46,229 nt of DNA from Prevotellaceae bacterium (GCA_031271465.1 JAISVR010000003.1:1-46229), one strand, 5' to 3'; counted from the stretch's first letter, positions 7,294 through 15,812 are shown. A program made the numbers and translations. The notes: generated from the sequence alone by a model not told the origin.

Positions 7294-9450
7294 ATGAAAC
7301 AAATACTTTTAATTTTTCTTACCGTGTTGTGTATTGGCAGTGCTTCTTCGTTATATGCACAGGTTGATACAAAAGGTACAGATTTTTGGTTGTCTTTTGG
7401 AACCAATGTTGAGGCAAGCTACCTTTCTGTTATGCTTCAAATTAGGATTGCCGCAGATGCACCGGTTAATGGCACAATTACATATACAGAATCTGGGCAG
7501 GTTGTACCTTTTTCTATTGCTACTGGTGGCACATATACTCATCAACTTACAGATAATGAAAAAAAAATAGCTTATACTTCAGGCGGAACAGCAATTAATA
7601 ATAAATCCATTAGAATACAATCAGATGTTCCTGTGTCAGTCTATGCCCTGAATACTTATGCTAACTTAGCTGATGCAACAATTGTGCTACCGACATCACT
7701 TTTGGGCAATGATTATTATCATTTAGGAAGATTGGGAACTACTCTTAGTCAGAGGTATCGAGACCAATATATTGTTATTGCTACCAAAGACAATACTGTT
7801 ATTTATGAAAATGATATACAAGTCGCTAATTTGCAGAAAGGGCAAATTTACTTTAAACAAGCCAGCTATACAACGGATATGAGTGGTTATCACATAACTT
7901 CAAATAATCCAGTTGCTTATTTTTCTGCGCATAATTATTGCGTTATAGATGGTGGTGGAGATAATCTATTTCAACAACTTACTCCTGTTGATACTTGGGG
8001 AAAACAATTCCTGGTACCTATTACAAATCGAGGAGTTGAACTTATTCGCATAGTAGCTTCTCAAGATGGTACTGTTATAGAACAAACAGGAGGAACAATA
8101 ATGACAGTTCAAGGAGGAAAAAATACTCTAAATTTAAATGCTGGGGAATGGGTTGAGTTAAAAGGAACACTTATCAACAAAGGTTGTTATATAAGGGCAA
8201 ACAAACCTATACAAGTATGTTCTTATATGGTAGGACAACAGTATGTTGGAGCAACCAACATTTACGAGGGTGCAGACGAGGCTCTTACTTGGATACCTCC
8301 TATTGAACAAAGTGTTAAATCGGCTTTGATAACACCTTTTGCGGTTAGTTATTTGAAAAATCATTTTGCCCTAATAGTGACCCCTACTGCAACAAAAAAC
8401 AAAACAACGCTTTCAATAGGAGGAGCTTTCCCCTCATCATTAAGTGGTGGGCAGTGGTACGATAACCCCGAAAGTGGCATGTCATTTTACAATATAGAAC
8501 TTACAAATACTTCTTTATCATATCTTTTTGCTAATCCTGAAGGACTTATTGTATATGCTTATGGATTTGGGTCTTATATATCATATTACTATTTAGCATC
8601 TTCCAGTATGCGCATATTAAGTCCCGCTTTTTATGCAAACGATATTCATTTTCAGGATTTGGCATCCGAAGTTATCTGTAGTCAAGAGCCTGTAGTGTTT
8701 CGAGCCGAAATAGCCGGTGATTTAAGCACCTCTGCCGGTCATTTGAAATGGTATATCAATGGCATAGAAGAAGTTTCAGCCCGCGATAAGTTCACTTGGA
8801 GCAAACCTCTTGCCAATGGAAGCTATCAAATAAAAATGGAAGCTCTTATGAGCGATAATGTAAATACTAAAACAGCAGAAGGTACTTTAACTATAGAATG
8901 CGCAGAATCACAAGCTCCCCCCTGCGAAACCTGTTCCTCCTGCCCAAGCGACTTTGCCCCCATACCGGGCAAGGAATATGTATTCAGCGGCTGGGTAAAA
9001 GACGACGGAGCATTAAAGGCAGGCGCCTATACTTACGAGAACGGTTGCTCGGTAACGCTTACCTACGAGCTGTCAAACCTGACGGAACGAAGCGATACAC
9101 TCTATCCTTCGGGCGCAATAATCGACGGCTGGCAGCGCATACAGCAGGCATTTACCATACCGGCTGATGCCTGTCGCATAAGCATCAAGCTCAATAACAA
9201 CAGCAACAGCGATGATGTATTTTTCGACGATATACGCGTACACCCGTTCAATGCCGGCATGAAGTCGTTTGTCTACGACCCCGTAACACTGCGCCTGTCG
9301 GCAGAGCTGGACGATAACAACTACGCCACATTCTACGAATACGACGAAGAAGGCGCCCTAGTACGAGTAAAAAAGGAAACCGAAAGAGGCGTGATGACCA
9401 TACGCGAAGCGCGGCAGGGACAGCAGAAAATAGGAATAATTAATAAGTAA
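7294..9450 (+). CDS. Chimeric secreted protein: IgGFc-binding-like N-terminus, RHS-like protein tail at C-terminus
   Basis: A 718-residue protein with signal peptide (1-22, ending LYAQ). The N-terminal region (about 25-440) starts with TKGTDFWLSFG, typical of the IgGFc-binding N-terminal family, and contains SVYALNTY and YFSAHNYC-type strands. An Ig-like segment follows (about 445-540). From about residue 541 (PPCETCSSC) the sequence changes to a carbohydrate-binding-like domain (GKEYVFSGWVKD, DGWQRIQQAFTIP, VFFDDIRVHPF) and the tail FVYDPVTLRL, ATFYEYDEEGALVRVKKETE, which I recall as the end of the giant RHS-like proteins. Base composition rises in G and C at about 8916, next to a run of six C. 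The ATG follows the stop of the preceding frame directly. The function is probably surface adhesion or display; the fusion could also be a pseudogene. Confidence 0.75.
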   Translation: MKQILLIFLTVLCIGSASSLYAQVDTKGTDFWLSFGTNVEASYLSVMLQIRIAADAPVNGTITYTESGQVVPFSIATGGTYTHQLTDNEKKIAYTSGGTAINNKSIRIQSDVPVSVYALNTYANLADATIVLPTSLLGNDYYHLGRLGTTLSQRYRDQYIVIATKDNTVIYENDIQVANLQKGQIYFKQASYTTDMSGYHITSNNPVAYFSAHNYCVIDGGGDNLFQQLTPVDTWGKQFLVPITNRGVELIRIVASQDGTVIEQTGGTIMTVQGGKNTLNLNAGEWVELKGTLINKGCYIRANKPIQVCSYMVGQQYVGATNIYEGADEALTWIPPIEQSVKSALITPFAVSYLKNHFALIVTPTATKNKTTLSIGGAFPSSLSGGQWYDNPESGMSFYNIELTNTSLSYLFANPEGLIVYAYGFGSYISYYYLASSSMRILSPAFYANDIHFQDLASEVICSQEPVVFRAEIAGDLSTSAGHLKWYINGIEEVSARDKFTWSKPLANGSYQIKMEALMSDNVNTKTAEGTLTIECAESQAPPCETCSSCPSDFAPIPGKEYVFSGWVKDDGALKAGAYTYENGCSVTLTYELSNLTERSDTLYPSGAIIDGWQRIQQAFTIPADACRISIKLNNNSNSDDVFFDDIRVHPFNAGMKSFVYDPVTLRLSAELDDNNYATFYEYDEEGALVRVKKETERGVMTIREARQGQQKIGIINK

Positions 9451-9484
9451 CAATGAACGGAATTATCTCTTTGAAGCGTGTTCG

Positions 9485-9692
9485 CGTCATTGCGAGAAGG
9501 AACAACGAAGCAATCGCAACAACCACTCGTCATTGCGAGGAGGAACGACGAAGCAATCGCACAAAACAGGAATGGATTGCTTCGTACCTCGCAATGACGA
9601 ACTATCAGCTTCCCGTCATTGCGAGGAGGAACGACGAAGCAATCTCGCAATACAGGAATGGATTGCTTCGTACCTCGCAATGACGAAGCAAC
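9485..9692. repeat. Cluster of CATTGCGAGG-type palindromic repeats
   Basis: Three left arms (CGTCATTGCGAGGAGGAACG or a variant) and two right arms (GATTGCTTCGTACCTCGCAA) occur in tandem. Same family as 5000-5355. Translated ORFs here are repeat-derived. Confidence 0.85.
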
Positions 9693-9700
9693 CAACAGGA

Positions 9701-9898
9701 GGCTTGAAAAGCCAAATATTCATAACCGCAGGTAAGCGTAGCGTAACCTGCGGAATTAAGAAACAACAAGACTCTGCCTGAAAGGCAGGATTTTAGACTA
9801 TATGCGTTAGTCTTGCCTTACAGGCAAAGAGTTATGTTGCGGCTTATACCGCAGGTCGTTGACACGGCGGTTATGAAAATTAAGCCCTTTGGGCTAAA
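9701..9898. repeat. 200-bp structured dispersed repeat, copy 2
   Basis: Direct-orientation copy of 4780-4979, with the same hairpin order and roughly 90% identity by eye. Together the copies bracket the segment that separates the RHS-like middle piece from its tail. Confidence 0.8.
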
Positions 9899-9912
9899 AG
9901 GAACAACGAAGC

Positions 9913-9986
9913 GCGTCATTGCGAGGAGGAACGACGAAGCAATCTCGCAATACAGGAATGGATTGCTTCGTGCCTCGCAATGACGA
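9913..9986. repeat. Single CATTGCGAGG-type palindrome
   Basis: One complete unit: left arm CGTCATTGCGAGGAGGAACG, short centre with ATACAGGAATG, right arm GATTGCTTCGTGCCTCGCAA. It sits between the 200-bp repeat and the gene at 10094. Confidence 0.8.
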
Positions 9987-10093
9987 GAATTAAGAACTAA
10001 GATATAATAACTAAATAACCGGCAAGTTGACCGAAGTAGAAACATCACACAAACTAAGACTAAACTATTAGCTATTAACCGAATCGATCAATT

Positions 10094-10834
10094 ATGAAAA
10101 AACTCTTTCTGTTACAGGTATTCTTTCTTTCTGTTTTCGGCGTTTGTGCGCAAGACTGGCGCGCCGATTTGGAAAAAGCCCGCGCTCCCTACCGGCACCA
10201 TGCGGTAGAAATAGAAATGGAGCATTTGTTTTATCCCTCGCTCACGGCAACAGAGCCTGCCGAGCGGCAGCGGGTATGGATATGCCGTAACGGCGATAAA
10301 TACCGCGTAGTACAATACGACATGGAATATATCTGCGACGGCAATTACTTAGTAGCACTCGATACAGCCAACCGCCTGATAGGCATTCGCCGCGAAAACC
10401 GCAGCAAGCCTGCAGACAGTACAAGCCGCCAACAGTTCGAACAAAGCATCATCGACCTTGCCTCGTCCATGGGGCTCGACAGCATCAAAGAATCGGACAA
10501 CTACACATGCCGGTACTTGGGAGAAAGCCGCGGGCAGAAAGCCTACCGGTTCGACTACCGGCAAGGCGAATACGAATACACAACGGTTTATTTCTCGTCG
10601 GCAACCGGCTTACTCGACAAAACAAGCTGTGTTTTCCGCGAACCTGTAGAGGTAGAACCGGGTGTATTCAATCAGGTACGAGTCGATTTTATATACAAAA
10701 AGCAGGTAGCCGGGCAACCATTCGACGACAAGCTGTTTTCCATTGCCGCTATCCTATCCGTCGGCGCCAATGGCGAGCCAACACCGACCGACAAGTATAA
10801 AAACTATCAAATTATTAACAACATAAGCAAATAA
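10094..10834 (+). CDS. Secreted LolA-like hypothetical protein
   Basis: A 246-residue protein with signal peptide (1-19, cleavage after GVCA). The mature part alternates strands in a way that recalls LolA-like folds: EIEMEHLFYP, WICRNGDKYRVVQYDMEYICDG, and TVYFSSATGLLDKTSC. I have no catalytic motif to report. In Bacteroidota, as I remember it, a 230-250 residue protein of this kind is often encoded between two giant RHS-like genes. That fits here: the RHS-like tail ends at 9450 and a second RHS-like N-terminus begins at 10866. The 31-bp gap to that gene suggests co-transcription. GC-richer composition matches those pieces. A role in handling the large surface proteins in the periplasm is only a guess. 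Confidence 0.75.
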   Translation: MKKLFLLQVFFLSVFGVCAQDWRADLEKARAPYRHHAVEIEMEHLFYPSLTATEPAERQRVWICRNGDKYRVVQYDMEYICDGNYLVALDTANRLIGIRRENRSKPADSTSRQQFEQSIIDLASSMGLDSIKESDNYTCRYLGESRGQKAYRFDYRQGEYEYTTVYFSSATGLLDKTSCVFREPVEVEPGVFNQVRVDFIYKKQVAGQPFDDKLFSIAAILSVGANGEPTPTDKYKNYQIINNISK

Positions 10835-10865
10835 ACGCCGTTTTGAGCACAAATACACTACAACG

Positions 10866-11804
10866 ATGAAAGCCTATTTACAAAAGAAAATGCAACAAAC
10901 CATTAATCCCGACAAGCGAAGCGCGGCAACAAAGCCCCTTCTTCTTTTCCTGTTATTATTTTGGGCGTCAGCCGGCATACAGGCAGCTACACCGTTAAGC
11001 TGGACAACAGCTCCGGGCAACAGCTTTCAGCTAAGCTGGACAGCTACCGGCGCTGCCGAGTATCAGTTGGAATGGGTGCATGTAAACAACTACGGCGGCA
11101 CCGATTTAAGCTACGATTTCAGGCGAAACTCTACGCGCATCAGCACCACCGAAACTACTTACAACATCAGCAATCTGTTTGAGCAAGGCACCGTGCTGTT
11201 TCGGATACGAAGTATTTTTCGCGACAGCGAAGGGCGCATGCTGGCAGGAGCATGGTCGAACGACAACGACGGCGGCGAGCGCAAAGTATCGCAGTTCGAC
11301 GGTTTGAAAATACCCATCTCCACGCCCCACACAGCCGATAGCCTCAACTGGCAATATACAAGCAACTATGCCGAAGGCGGCAAGAAAAAAGAGCTGGTAA
11401 GCTACTACGACGGCAGTATGCGCTCTCACCAGCAGGTAACACGCATCAATGCCGACACTGCCGCCGTTGTAGGCGAAACATTCTACGACCATCAGGGGCG
11501 GGCAGCCCTGCAATCACTGCCGGTGCCTGCCGGAAACTCGACGCTGGCATTCTACAAAAATTTCAACCAAGCCGGCAGCGGCAACACAGTAAAAGCCTAC
11601 GGCAGGGAACATTTCGACCAAAGTCCCGAGGATAATCCCTGCGGCTTGGCAGCCGACTCCATGCTCAGCGCAAGCGGCGCAGCGCGCTATTATTCGAGCC
11701 ATAATCCCGATAAAAACAACGGATTCAACCGCTTTATCCCCGATGCAGGCGGCTACCCTTTCTGGGTAGTGTTCCATTTGTCGCTTTTTTTTGTAAGTTT
11801 TTGA
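10866..11804 (+). CDS. N-terminal fragment of a second giant RHS-like protein, truncated by IS1
   Basis: The frame encodes 312 residues; the first 300 are native. A signal anchor or signal peptide (hydrophobic core about 24-36, ending AGIQAA) follows a longer basic N-terminus; an internal Met at residue 9 is an alternative start. An FnIII-like domain comes next (about 45-135), then the characteristic LNWQYTSNYAEGGKKKELVS, YYDGSMRSHQQVT and VGETFYDHQGRAA stretch, and PDAGGYPF. I recall this order from the start of proteins of more than 2000 residues. At 11765 the sequence becomes the left end of an IS1-family element, and the last residues (VVFHLSLFFVSF) are IS-encoded. No continuation of the gene exists downstream, so the remainder was deleted or lies elsewhere. 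Probably non-functional. Confidence 0.75.
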   Translation: MKAYLQKKMQQTINPDKRSAATKPLLLFLLLFWASAGIQAATPLSWTTAPGNSFQLSWTATGAAEYQLEWVHVNNYGGTDLSYDFRRNSTRISTTETTYNISNLFEQGTVLFRIRSIFRDSEGRMLAGAWSNDNDGGERKVSQFDGLKIPISTPHTADSLNWQYTSNYAEGGKKKELVSYYDGSMRSHQQVTRINADTAAVVGETFYDHQGRAALQSLPVPAGNSTLAFYKNFNQAGSGNTVKAYGREHFDQSPEDNPCGLAADSMLSASGAARYYSSHNPDKNNGFNRFIPDAGGYPFWVVFHLSLFFVSF

Positions 11805-12650
11805 TTTTAAGCAAAATATAAGATGTAAAAATTAATAGCAAAGTGGCAGTTGGAGCAGTAGAGTTCAAATACGGGCTTAAAAAGGGGCAAAAATGCGAAG
11901 TGCTCCGCCGTGGTGTTCCATTTGTCGCTTTTTGGCTGTAACTAATAGAATGTGTGCGATTTATGAAATGTGCCTACTGCGCTGAAAGCTGCATAAAACG
12001 GGGTAAACGAAAGGACAGGCAATGCTACCAGTGTAAATGCTGCAAAAAATACCAACAAAAAGCATATTCTAAACCGCGTATTCCGGAGTGGAAATATGCC
12101 GTAACGCTCAGTTTACATAACAAAGGCATGGGTGTTTGCGCTTTGGCGGAGCATTTAAGTATATCGGCATCAAGTGTTTTGCGGGTAATGCTTCGATTAG
12201 GGAAAACAGTGTTGCCACCAACAATTGCAGAATCAGACGAGAGCTATGAAATAGATGAACTTTGTACCTTTGCAGGCAATAAAAAGAACAAGATCTGGAT
12301 TATTTATGCTATCAACCGCCGGACTAGGCAAATAGTGGCTTTTTGTGTGGGCGGTCGAACCAAGAAAAACCTGCGCAAGGTAGTGAGAACGGTTTTGAGG
12401 TTAAACCCGAGGCGTATTTATACAGATAAGTTATCGACTTACAAAAACTTGATTGAGCAGGAAATCCATAAGATTTACCCGCGCTGCACAAACCATATTG
12501 AGCGTAAAAATCTGACGCTTCGCACCCGCCTAAAACGCTTGGGCAGGCGGACTATCTGCTTTAACCGCAGTGCACAGATGTTGCACAATGCGATGTATTT
12601 GTGGGTTTGCGGCGACCCGTTTGTGAGGATAGCGGCTTAGGCTGTGAATT
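11765..12650 (+). mobile_element. IS1-family insertion sequence, right end not recognised
   Basis: The left end GGTAGTGTTCCATTTGTCGC at 11765 breaks the RHS-like gene. A second copy of GTGTTCCATTTGTCGCTTTTT lies at 11912 in the same orientation, 143 bp inside. The transposase is at 11954-12640. I found no reverse complement of the end (GCGACAAATGGAAC) downstream, so the right boundary is uncertain and the element may be truncated or nested in an older relic. No target duplication could be identified. Confidence 0.75.
11954..12640 (+). CDS. IS1-family transposase, single reading frame
   Basis: A 228-residue DDE transposase. The N-terminal zinc-finger-like part has CAYC at residues 5-8 and further Cys pairs (CYQCKCC), followed by a helix-turn-helix region (about 45-85) where classical IS1 has InsA. 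The catalytic domain has acidic residues at IDELCTF and YTDKLSTY and ends with the IS1 signature HIERKNLTLRTRLKRL and GRRTICFNRSAQ. Classical IS1 makes InsAB by a -1 frameshift; here both parts are in one frame, as in some IS1-family members. An in-frame ATG at 11963 is an alternative start. The frame is intact, so the enzyme may be active, although the element lacks a recognisable right end. Confidence 0.9.
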   Translation: MRFMKCAYCAESCIKRGKRKDRQCYQCKCCKKYQQKAYSKPRIPEWKYAVTLSLHNKGMGVCALAEHLSISASSVLRVMLRLGKTVLPPTIAESDESYEIDELCTFAGNKKNKIWIIYAINRRTRQIVAFCVGGRTKKNLRKVVRTVLRLNPRRIYTDKLSTYKNLIEQEIHKIYPRCTNHIERKNLTLRTRLKRLGRRTICFNRSAQMLHNAMYLWVCGDPFVRIAA

Positions 12651-12675
12651 GAAGGGGTTTAAGGAATGTCCATCT

Positions 12676-12831
12676 CCGTCCTTCCGAATTTGTAATTTGG
12701 AAGTAGTGAGTATAAGCATTTTTAATGCAAAAAAATAAAGAGTTATGAATCTTTTTAAGAAGGTAATATTGGGTTATCGCATTATAAATGCTAATATTCA
12801 TAGCTGTCGAATTACAAATTCGACAGGACGG
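12676..12831. repeat. Inverted-repeat element with TCCGAATTTGTAATTTGG arms
   Basis: The left arm (12676-12728) runs from CCGTCCTTCCGAATTTG to AGCATTTTTAATGC; the right arm (12779-12831) is its imperfect reverse complement, ending AATTACAAATTCGACAGGAC. The centre is AT-rich and has no gene. A half copy lies at 13189-13243. Confidence 0.75.
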
Positions 12832-12879
12832 GAATAGATAATTATTCAACTACAAAAACAACAATTCAAACTTATCAAA

Positions 12880-13098
12880 ATGAACGACAAAAAATTAAAT
12901 AAGAATAAGTTAAATAGGGAGTTTTTTTTAAACTTTATAGGATTATTTCTTTTTTTTGCCATAGGTGATAGATATTTTCCTACACGAGGTCACATTGCAA
13001 TCTCCTGGAACGAAGTATATAATAATTTACCCTACTATATTCTTTTTAGTTTATTAGGAGCTTTGGTTATAATGGTTGGTAGAAGATTGTTTAAGTAA
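12880..13098 (+). CDS. Small two-helix membrane protein
   Basis: A 72-residue AT-rich gene. A polar Lys/Asn-rich N-terminus is followed by a hydrophobic helix (about 15-29, FFLNFIGLFLFFAIG) and a second one (about 51-66, YYILFSLLGALVIMVG), ending in a basic RRLFK tail. I do not recognise the family. The coding sequence is followed at 13147-13182 by a terminator-like hairpin, which supports a real transcription unit. It lies between the two copies of the AATTTGTAATTTGG repeat and could have arrived with them. Confidence 0.55.
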   Translation: MNDKKLNKNKLNREFFLNFIGLFLFFAIGDRYFPTRGHIAISWNEVYNNLPYYILFSLLGALVIMVGRRLFK

Positions 13099-13146
13099 TG
13101 GGTAATGTATCAGAAGTAGAATTATAGAATTATATAATTTAGCACA

Positions 13147-13182
13147 GAAAAAATAGGAAGCAATAAAAGCCTCCTATTTTTT
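13147..13182 (+). terminator. Hairpin with T-run after the small membrane protein
   Basis: AAAAAATAGGA pairs with TCCTATTTTTT around a short AGCAATAAAAGCC loop, 50 bp after the stop of the 72-residue gene. Confidence 0.6.
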
Positions 13183-13188
13183 AGTAGC

Positions 13189-13243
13189 TCCATCCTTCCG
13201 AATTTGTAATTTGGGAGTAGCGAATATTAGCATTTTTAATGCC
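13189..13243. repeat. Half copy of the AATTTGTAATTTGG repeat
   Basis: Matches the left arm of the element at 12676-12831 (CCTTCCGAATTTGTAATTTG ... AGCATTTTTAATGCC). No matching right arm is present. Confidence 0.7.
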
Positions 13244-13314
13244 GGTAATCATCTCCTACAAACCAGCAATAATTTTATTCATTAATAATTTAAATCTTTA
13301 AAAAAAAACAGAAA

Positions 13315-14931
13315 ATGAAACAAATCAAATTTTTCGCAACAGCCTTATTAATGTTATTTTTCGCAGTGAGTGTAGTGGCACAAACGCACAAAGTTTCTTC
13401 TCGATGGGAAAATCCGACAAATGAAAATTTGCAGGGTGCCAATATTTATTTGGGTCTTTTGTACGAAGACGATAAATCTTGTTATTTACTCACCGAAGCT
13501 AAAAACGGTAGAGGCGAATACAACTATCAGATTGTAGAATGCAACAAAAAATCATTGAAAACCACGACAAAAAGAATTTGGAATAACGAACGCCCTATCA
13601 CAAACCTCTACTATTTTGGTGGCGAAGCGTATGCCTTGATGATTGAAAATCCGACAAGAAGCTTAAAGGAACCTGCTCTGTATGCTCTACGCAAATTAGA
13701 TAAAAGCAGTATGGCATTTGAAGCAAAACCAATATTGGCTCTAACAGGTTTTGAAACAATTGTCTTTTCGCCCGACAGTTCGAAAATGTTGCTTGTAGCC
13801 AAATCGGACAATAAAGAATGGGAGGAAATACAGTTTCATCTCTGCGTATTCGATAGTAAACCTAATCGTTTGTGGGACAAAGAAATTACCAGCCCTTTTA
13901 CACATGTTCTTCCATTGATTGGCGGCGAAGCAACTTTCCCGCAACCTCTCTCGTTCGCAGTCGACAACAGCGGCAATGCCTATATTTCGGGGAGAGTATA
14001 TCCCAATACAATCAAGAAAAAAGACAGTGAAAAGGAAAAAGATTACTATTTTTCCTTACTGAAAATTTCGCCTGATGGAGAAAGTAAGGAATTGAAATTG
14101 GCGGCAAATAATTTATTCCTCAACAAAGCAGCTGTGAATATTGATAAAGATAACCGCCTATTAATAACAGGTTTTTATTCCGATAAGGCAAACTTGAAAA
14201 AAGCCGGTGCCTGCTATTTTTACATCAACAAAGATTTCTCGCAAATAGAAAATCTCAATACCATAGAAATTCCACTCGAACATCAAACCCTATATTTAGC
14301 TACTACTAGAAAAAAACAATCCATAAAAAAAGAAGTTGAAAGGCGCTTTGAGGATTGGAATTATACCGATGTGCTCTATGACGGGCAAGGAAATATGTAT
14401 TTGTGTGCCGAGCGCAAGGAAATATGGGAAGCAGGTGGCAGTTCCAGTGCTATTGGTCCAAGCGTGATGTCTGCTATATATTACGCCTACGACACATATA
14501 TTCTTAAAGTTACACCCGACAAAAACTTGGCATGGACAAAACGCATACCCAAGGCTCAAATTTATATCACTGAAGGAATAACCGATGGCAGCAATCGTAT
14601 AGGACATCGCGTTATGTTATCAAGCAGCGGAAATATTGTTGTACTTTTCCTTGATTCCCCTACCAATTTCAAAGTCAAAGATGATGCAAAAGTACAAGAG
14701 ACAAGTACGCGAACTAGCGGACGAAAGGCTGATTTAGTGTATGTCGAACTCGACCAAAACGGAAATGCCACAAAACAAATAGTGGCAAACTCGCAAGAAG
14801 CAAAAATGTATGCAGTACTTAAAACAGCCTGCTTGCTCAACGATAATTCGCTGCTGCTCATTGCTCGCAAGGATAAATCTATTACCTCAAACTCCGAAAA
14901 ATGTAAATTGGGTGTTATCACCGTAAAATAG
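13315..14931 (+). CDS. Secreted beta-propeller-like hypothetical protein
   Basis: A 538-residue protein with signal peptide (1-22, ending VVAQ). The mature part consists of repeated strand-rich blocks that read as propeller blades, for example TIVFSPDSSKMLLVAKSD, PLSFAVDNSGNAYISGRVYP and DVLYDGQGNMYLCAERKE. The blades have the DxxGNxY pattern seen in SBBP-like and WD40-like propellers. There is no catalytic motif and no C-terminal T9SS sorting domain. It is monocistronic by position: a 200-bp gap with a repeat lies upstream, and a strong terminator lies downstream at 15032. I do not know its role; a periplasmic or exported binding protein is the simplest reading. Confidence 0.8.
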   Translation: MKQIKFFATALLMLFFAVSVVAQTHKVSSRWENPTNENLQGANIYLGLLYEDDKSCYLLTEAKNGRGEYNYQIVECNKKSLKTTTKRIWNNERPITNLYYFGGEAYALMIENPTRSLKEPALYALRKLDKSSMAFEAKPILALTGFETIVFSPDSSKMLLVAKSDNKEWEEIQFHLCVFDSKPNRLWDKEITSPFTHVLPLIGGEATFPQPLSFAVDNSGNAYISGRVYPNTIKKKDSEKEKDYYFSLLKISPDGESKELKLAANNLFLNKAAVNIDKDNRLLITGFYSDKANLKKAGACYFYINKDFSQIENLNTIEIPLEHQTLYLATTRKKQSIKKEVERRFEDWNYTDVLYDGQGNMYLCAERKEIWEAGGSSSAIGPSVMSAIYYAYDTYILKVTPDKNLAWTKRIPKAQIYITEGITDGSNRIGHRVMLSSSGNIVVLFLDSPTNFKVKDDAKVQETSTRTSGRKADLVYVELDQNGNATKQIVANSQEAKMYAVLKTACLLNDNSLLLIARKDKSITSNSEKCKLGVITVK

Positions 14932-15031
14932 CAAGCAAACGAGATTAGCAAGGTGCGTATACTCCATTAACCTACATTTTATAAATATTACCCAACAACT
15001 CTTAATCCTTGCTTTTTAAAAAATATTTCAT

Positions 15032-15073
15032 AAAAAATGGCTAAGATTTTCATTAGAATCTTAGCCATTTTTT
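15032..15073. terminator. Bidirectional terminator between convergent genes
   Basis: AAAAAATGGCTAAGATT and AATCTTAGCCATTTTT form a 16-17 bp stem with an 8-nt loop; A-run on one side and T-run on the other serve both strands. It separates the plus-strand propeller gene from the minus-strand rprY gene. Confidence 0.85.
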
Positions 15074-15092
15074 ATATTAGAAAAAACTCAGC

Positions 15093-15800
15093 TTATGCTG
15101 CTTTTTCCGGTGTCGGTACAATAAGTTTGTAACCTTTACCGTGGATATTGATAATACCCACAGTTGGGTCTTCTTTCAGGTGTTTACGCAATTTGGTAAT
15201 ATACACATCCATGCTGCGCGCATTGAAGTAGTTGTCGTCTATCCAAATGGTTTTGAGAGCATAATTACGCTCCAGCACATTGTTGGCATTAGAAGCAAGC
15301 AACGCGAGCAATTCCGATTCCTTCGTAGTAAGTTTTATTTCGAGGTCGGGACGGGTAAGCGTCTGTTTTTGTGTATCGAACAAGAAAGTTCCGAGATTAT
15401 ACTGTGTTACCTCTTTTGCTTTTCTGCCTCTCACACGGCGAAGTATTGCTTCCATGCGGAACATCAACTCTTCCATACTGAAAGGTTTGGTAAGATAATC
15501 GTCGGCACCGACTTTAAAACCTTCCAACACATCTTCCTTCAACGATTTGGCGGTGAGGAAAACAATTGGAATTTCAGGATTTTGATTACGAATGTCCTGT
15601 GCAAGCGAAAAACCGTCTTTTTTAGGCATCATCACATCAAGCACACACAAATCGTATCGTTCTTGCGTAAATGCCCTTAATCCGGCTTCACCGTCGGGCA
15701 TCAAATCTACACTCAAGCCTTTGGCTTGGAGATACTCTCGGAGTAACATTCCGAGGTTTTCATCGTCTTCACAAAGAAGAATTTTTGTTTGTTGGTCCAT
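15093..15800 (-). CDS. rprY: OmpR-type response regulator, RprY homologue
   Basis: A 235-residue cytoplasmic DNA-binding response regulator. The receiver domain (1-120) has the acidic pair D12/D13, the phosphoacceptor D55 in VLDVMMP, T83 and K105. The winged-helix output domain (about 130-228) has the recognition region NYFNARSMDVYITKLRKHL and ends with the GKGYKLIVP hairpin. The sequence is very close, by eye, to the Bacteroides RprY regulators (LLCEDDENLGMLLREYLQAK, MDVYITKLRKHLK). It is the second gene of an operon with the sensor kinase upstream, 12 bp apart. Signal and regulon are unknown from sequence; RprXY in Bacteroides was first linked to changes in outer-membrane porins. Confidence 0.9.
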   Translation of the reverse strand: MDQQTKILLCEDDENLGMLLREYLQAKGLSVDLMPDGEAGLRAFTQERYDLCVLDVMMPKKDGFSLAQDIRNQNPEIPIVFLTAKSLKEDVLEGFKVGADDYLTKPFSMEELMFRMEAILRRVRGRKAKEVTQYNLGTFLFDTQKQTLTRPDLEIKLTTKESELLALLASNANNVLERNYALKTIWIDDNYFNARSMDVYITKLRKHLKEDPTVGIINIHGKGYKLIVPTPEKAA

Positions 15801-15812
15801 AATTAAATTATT

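Noticed and set aside
9453-9781. Small ORFs rich in ARRNN and EERRSN
   Set aside because: Translations of the dispersed palindromic repeats.
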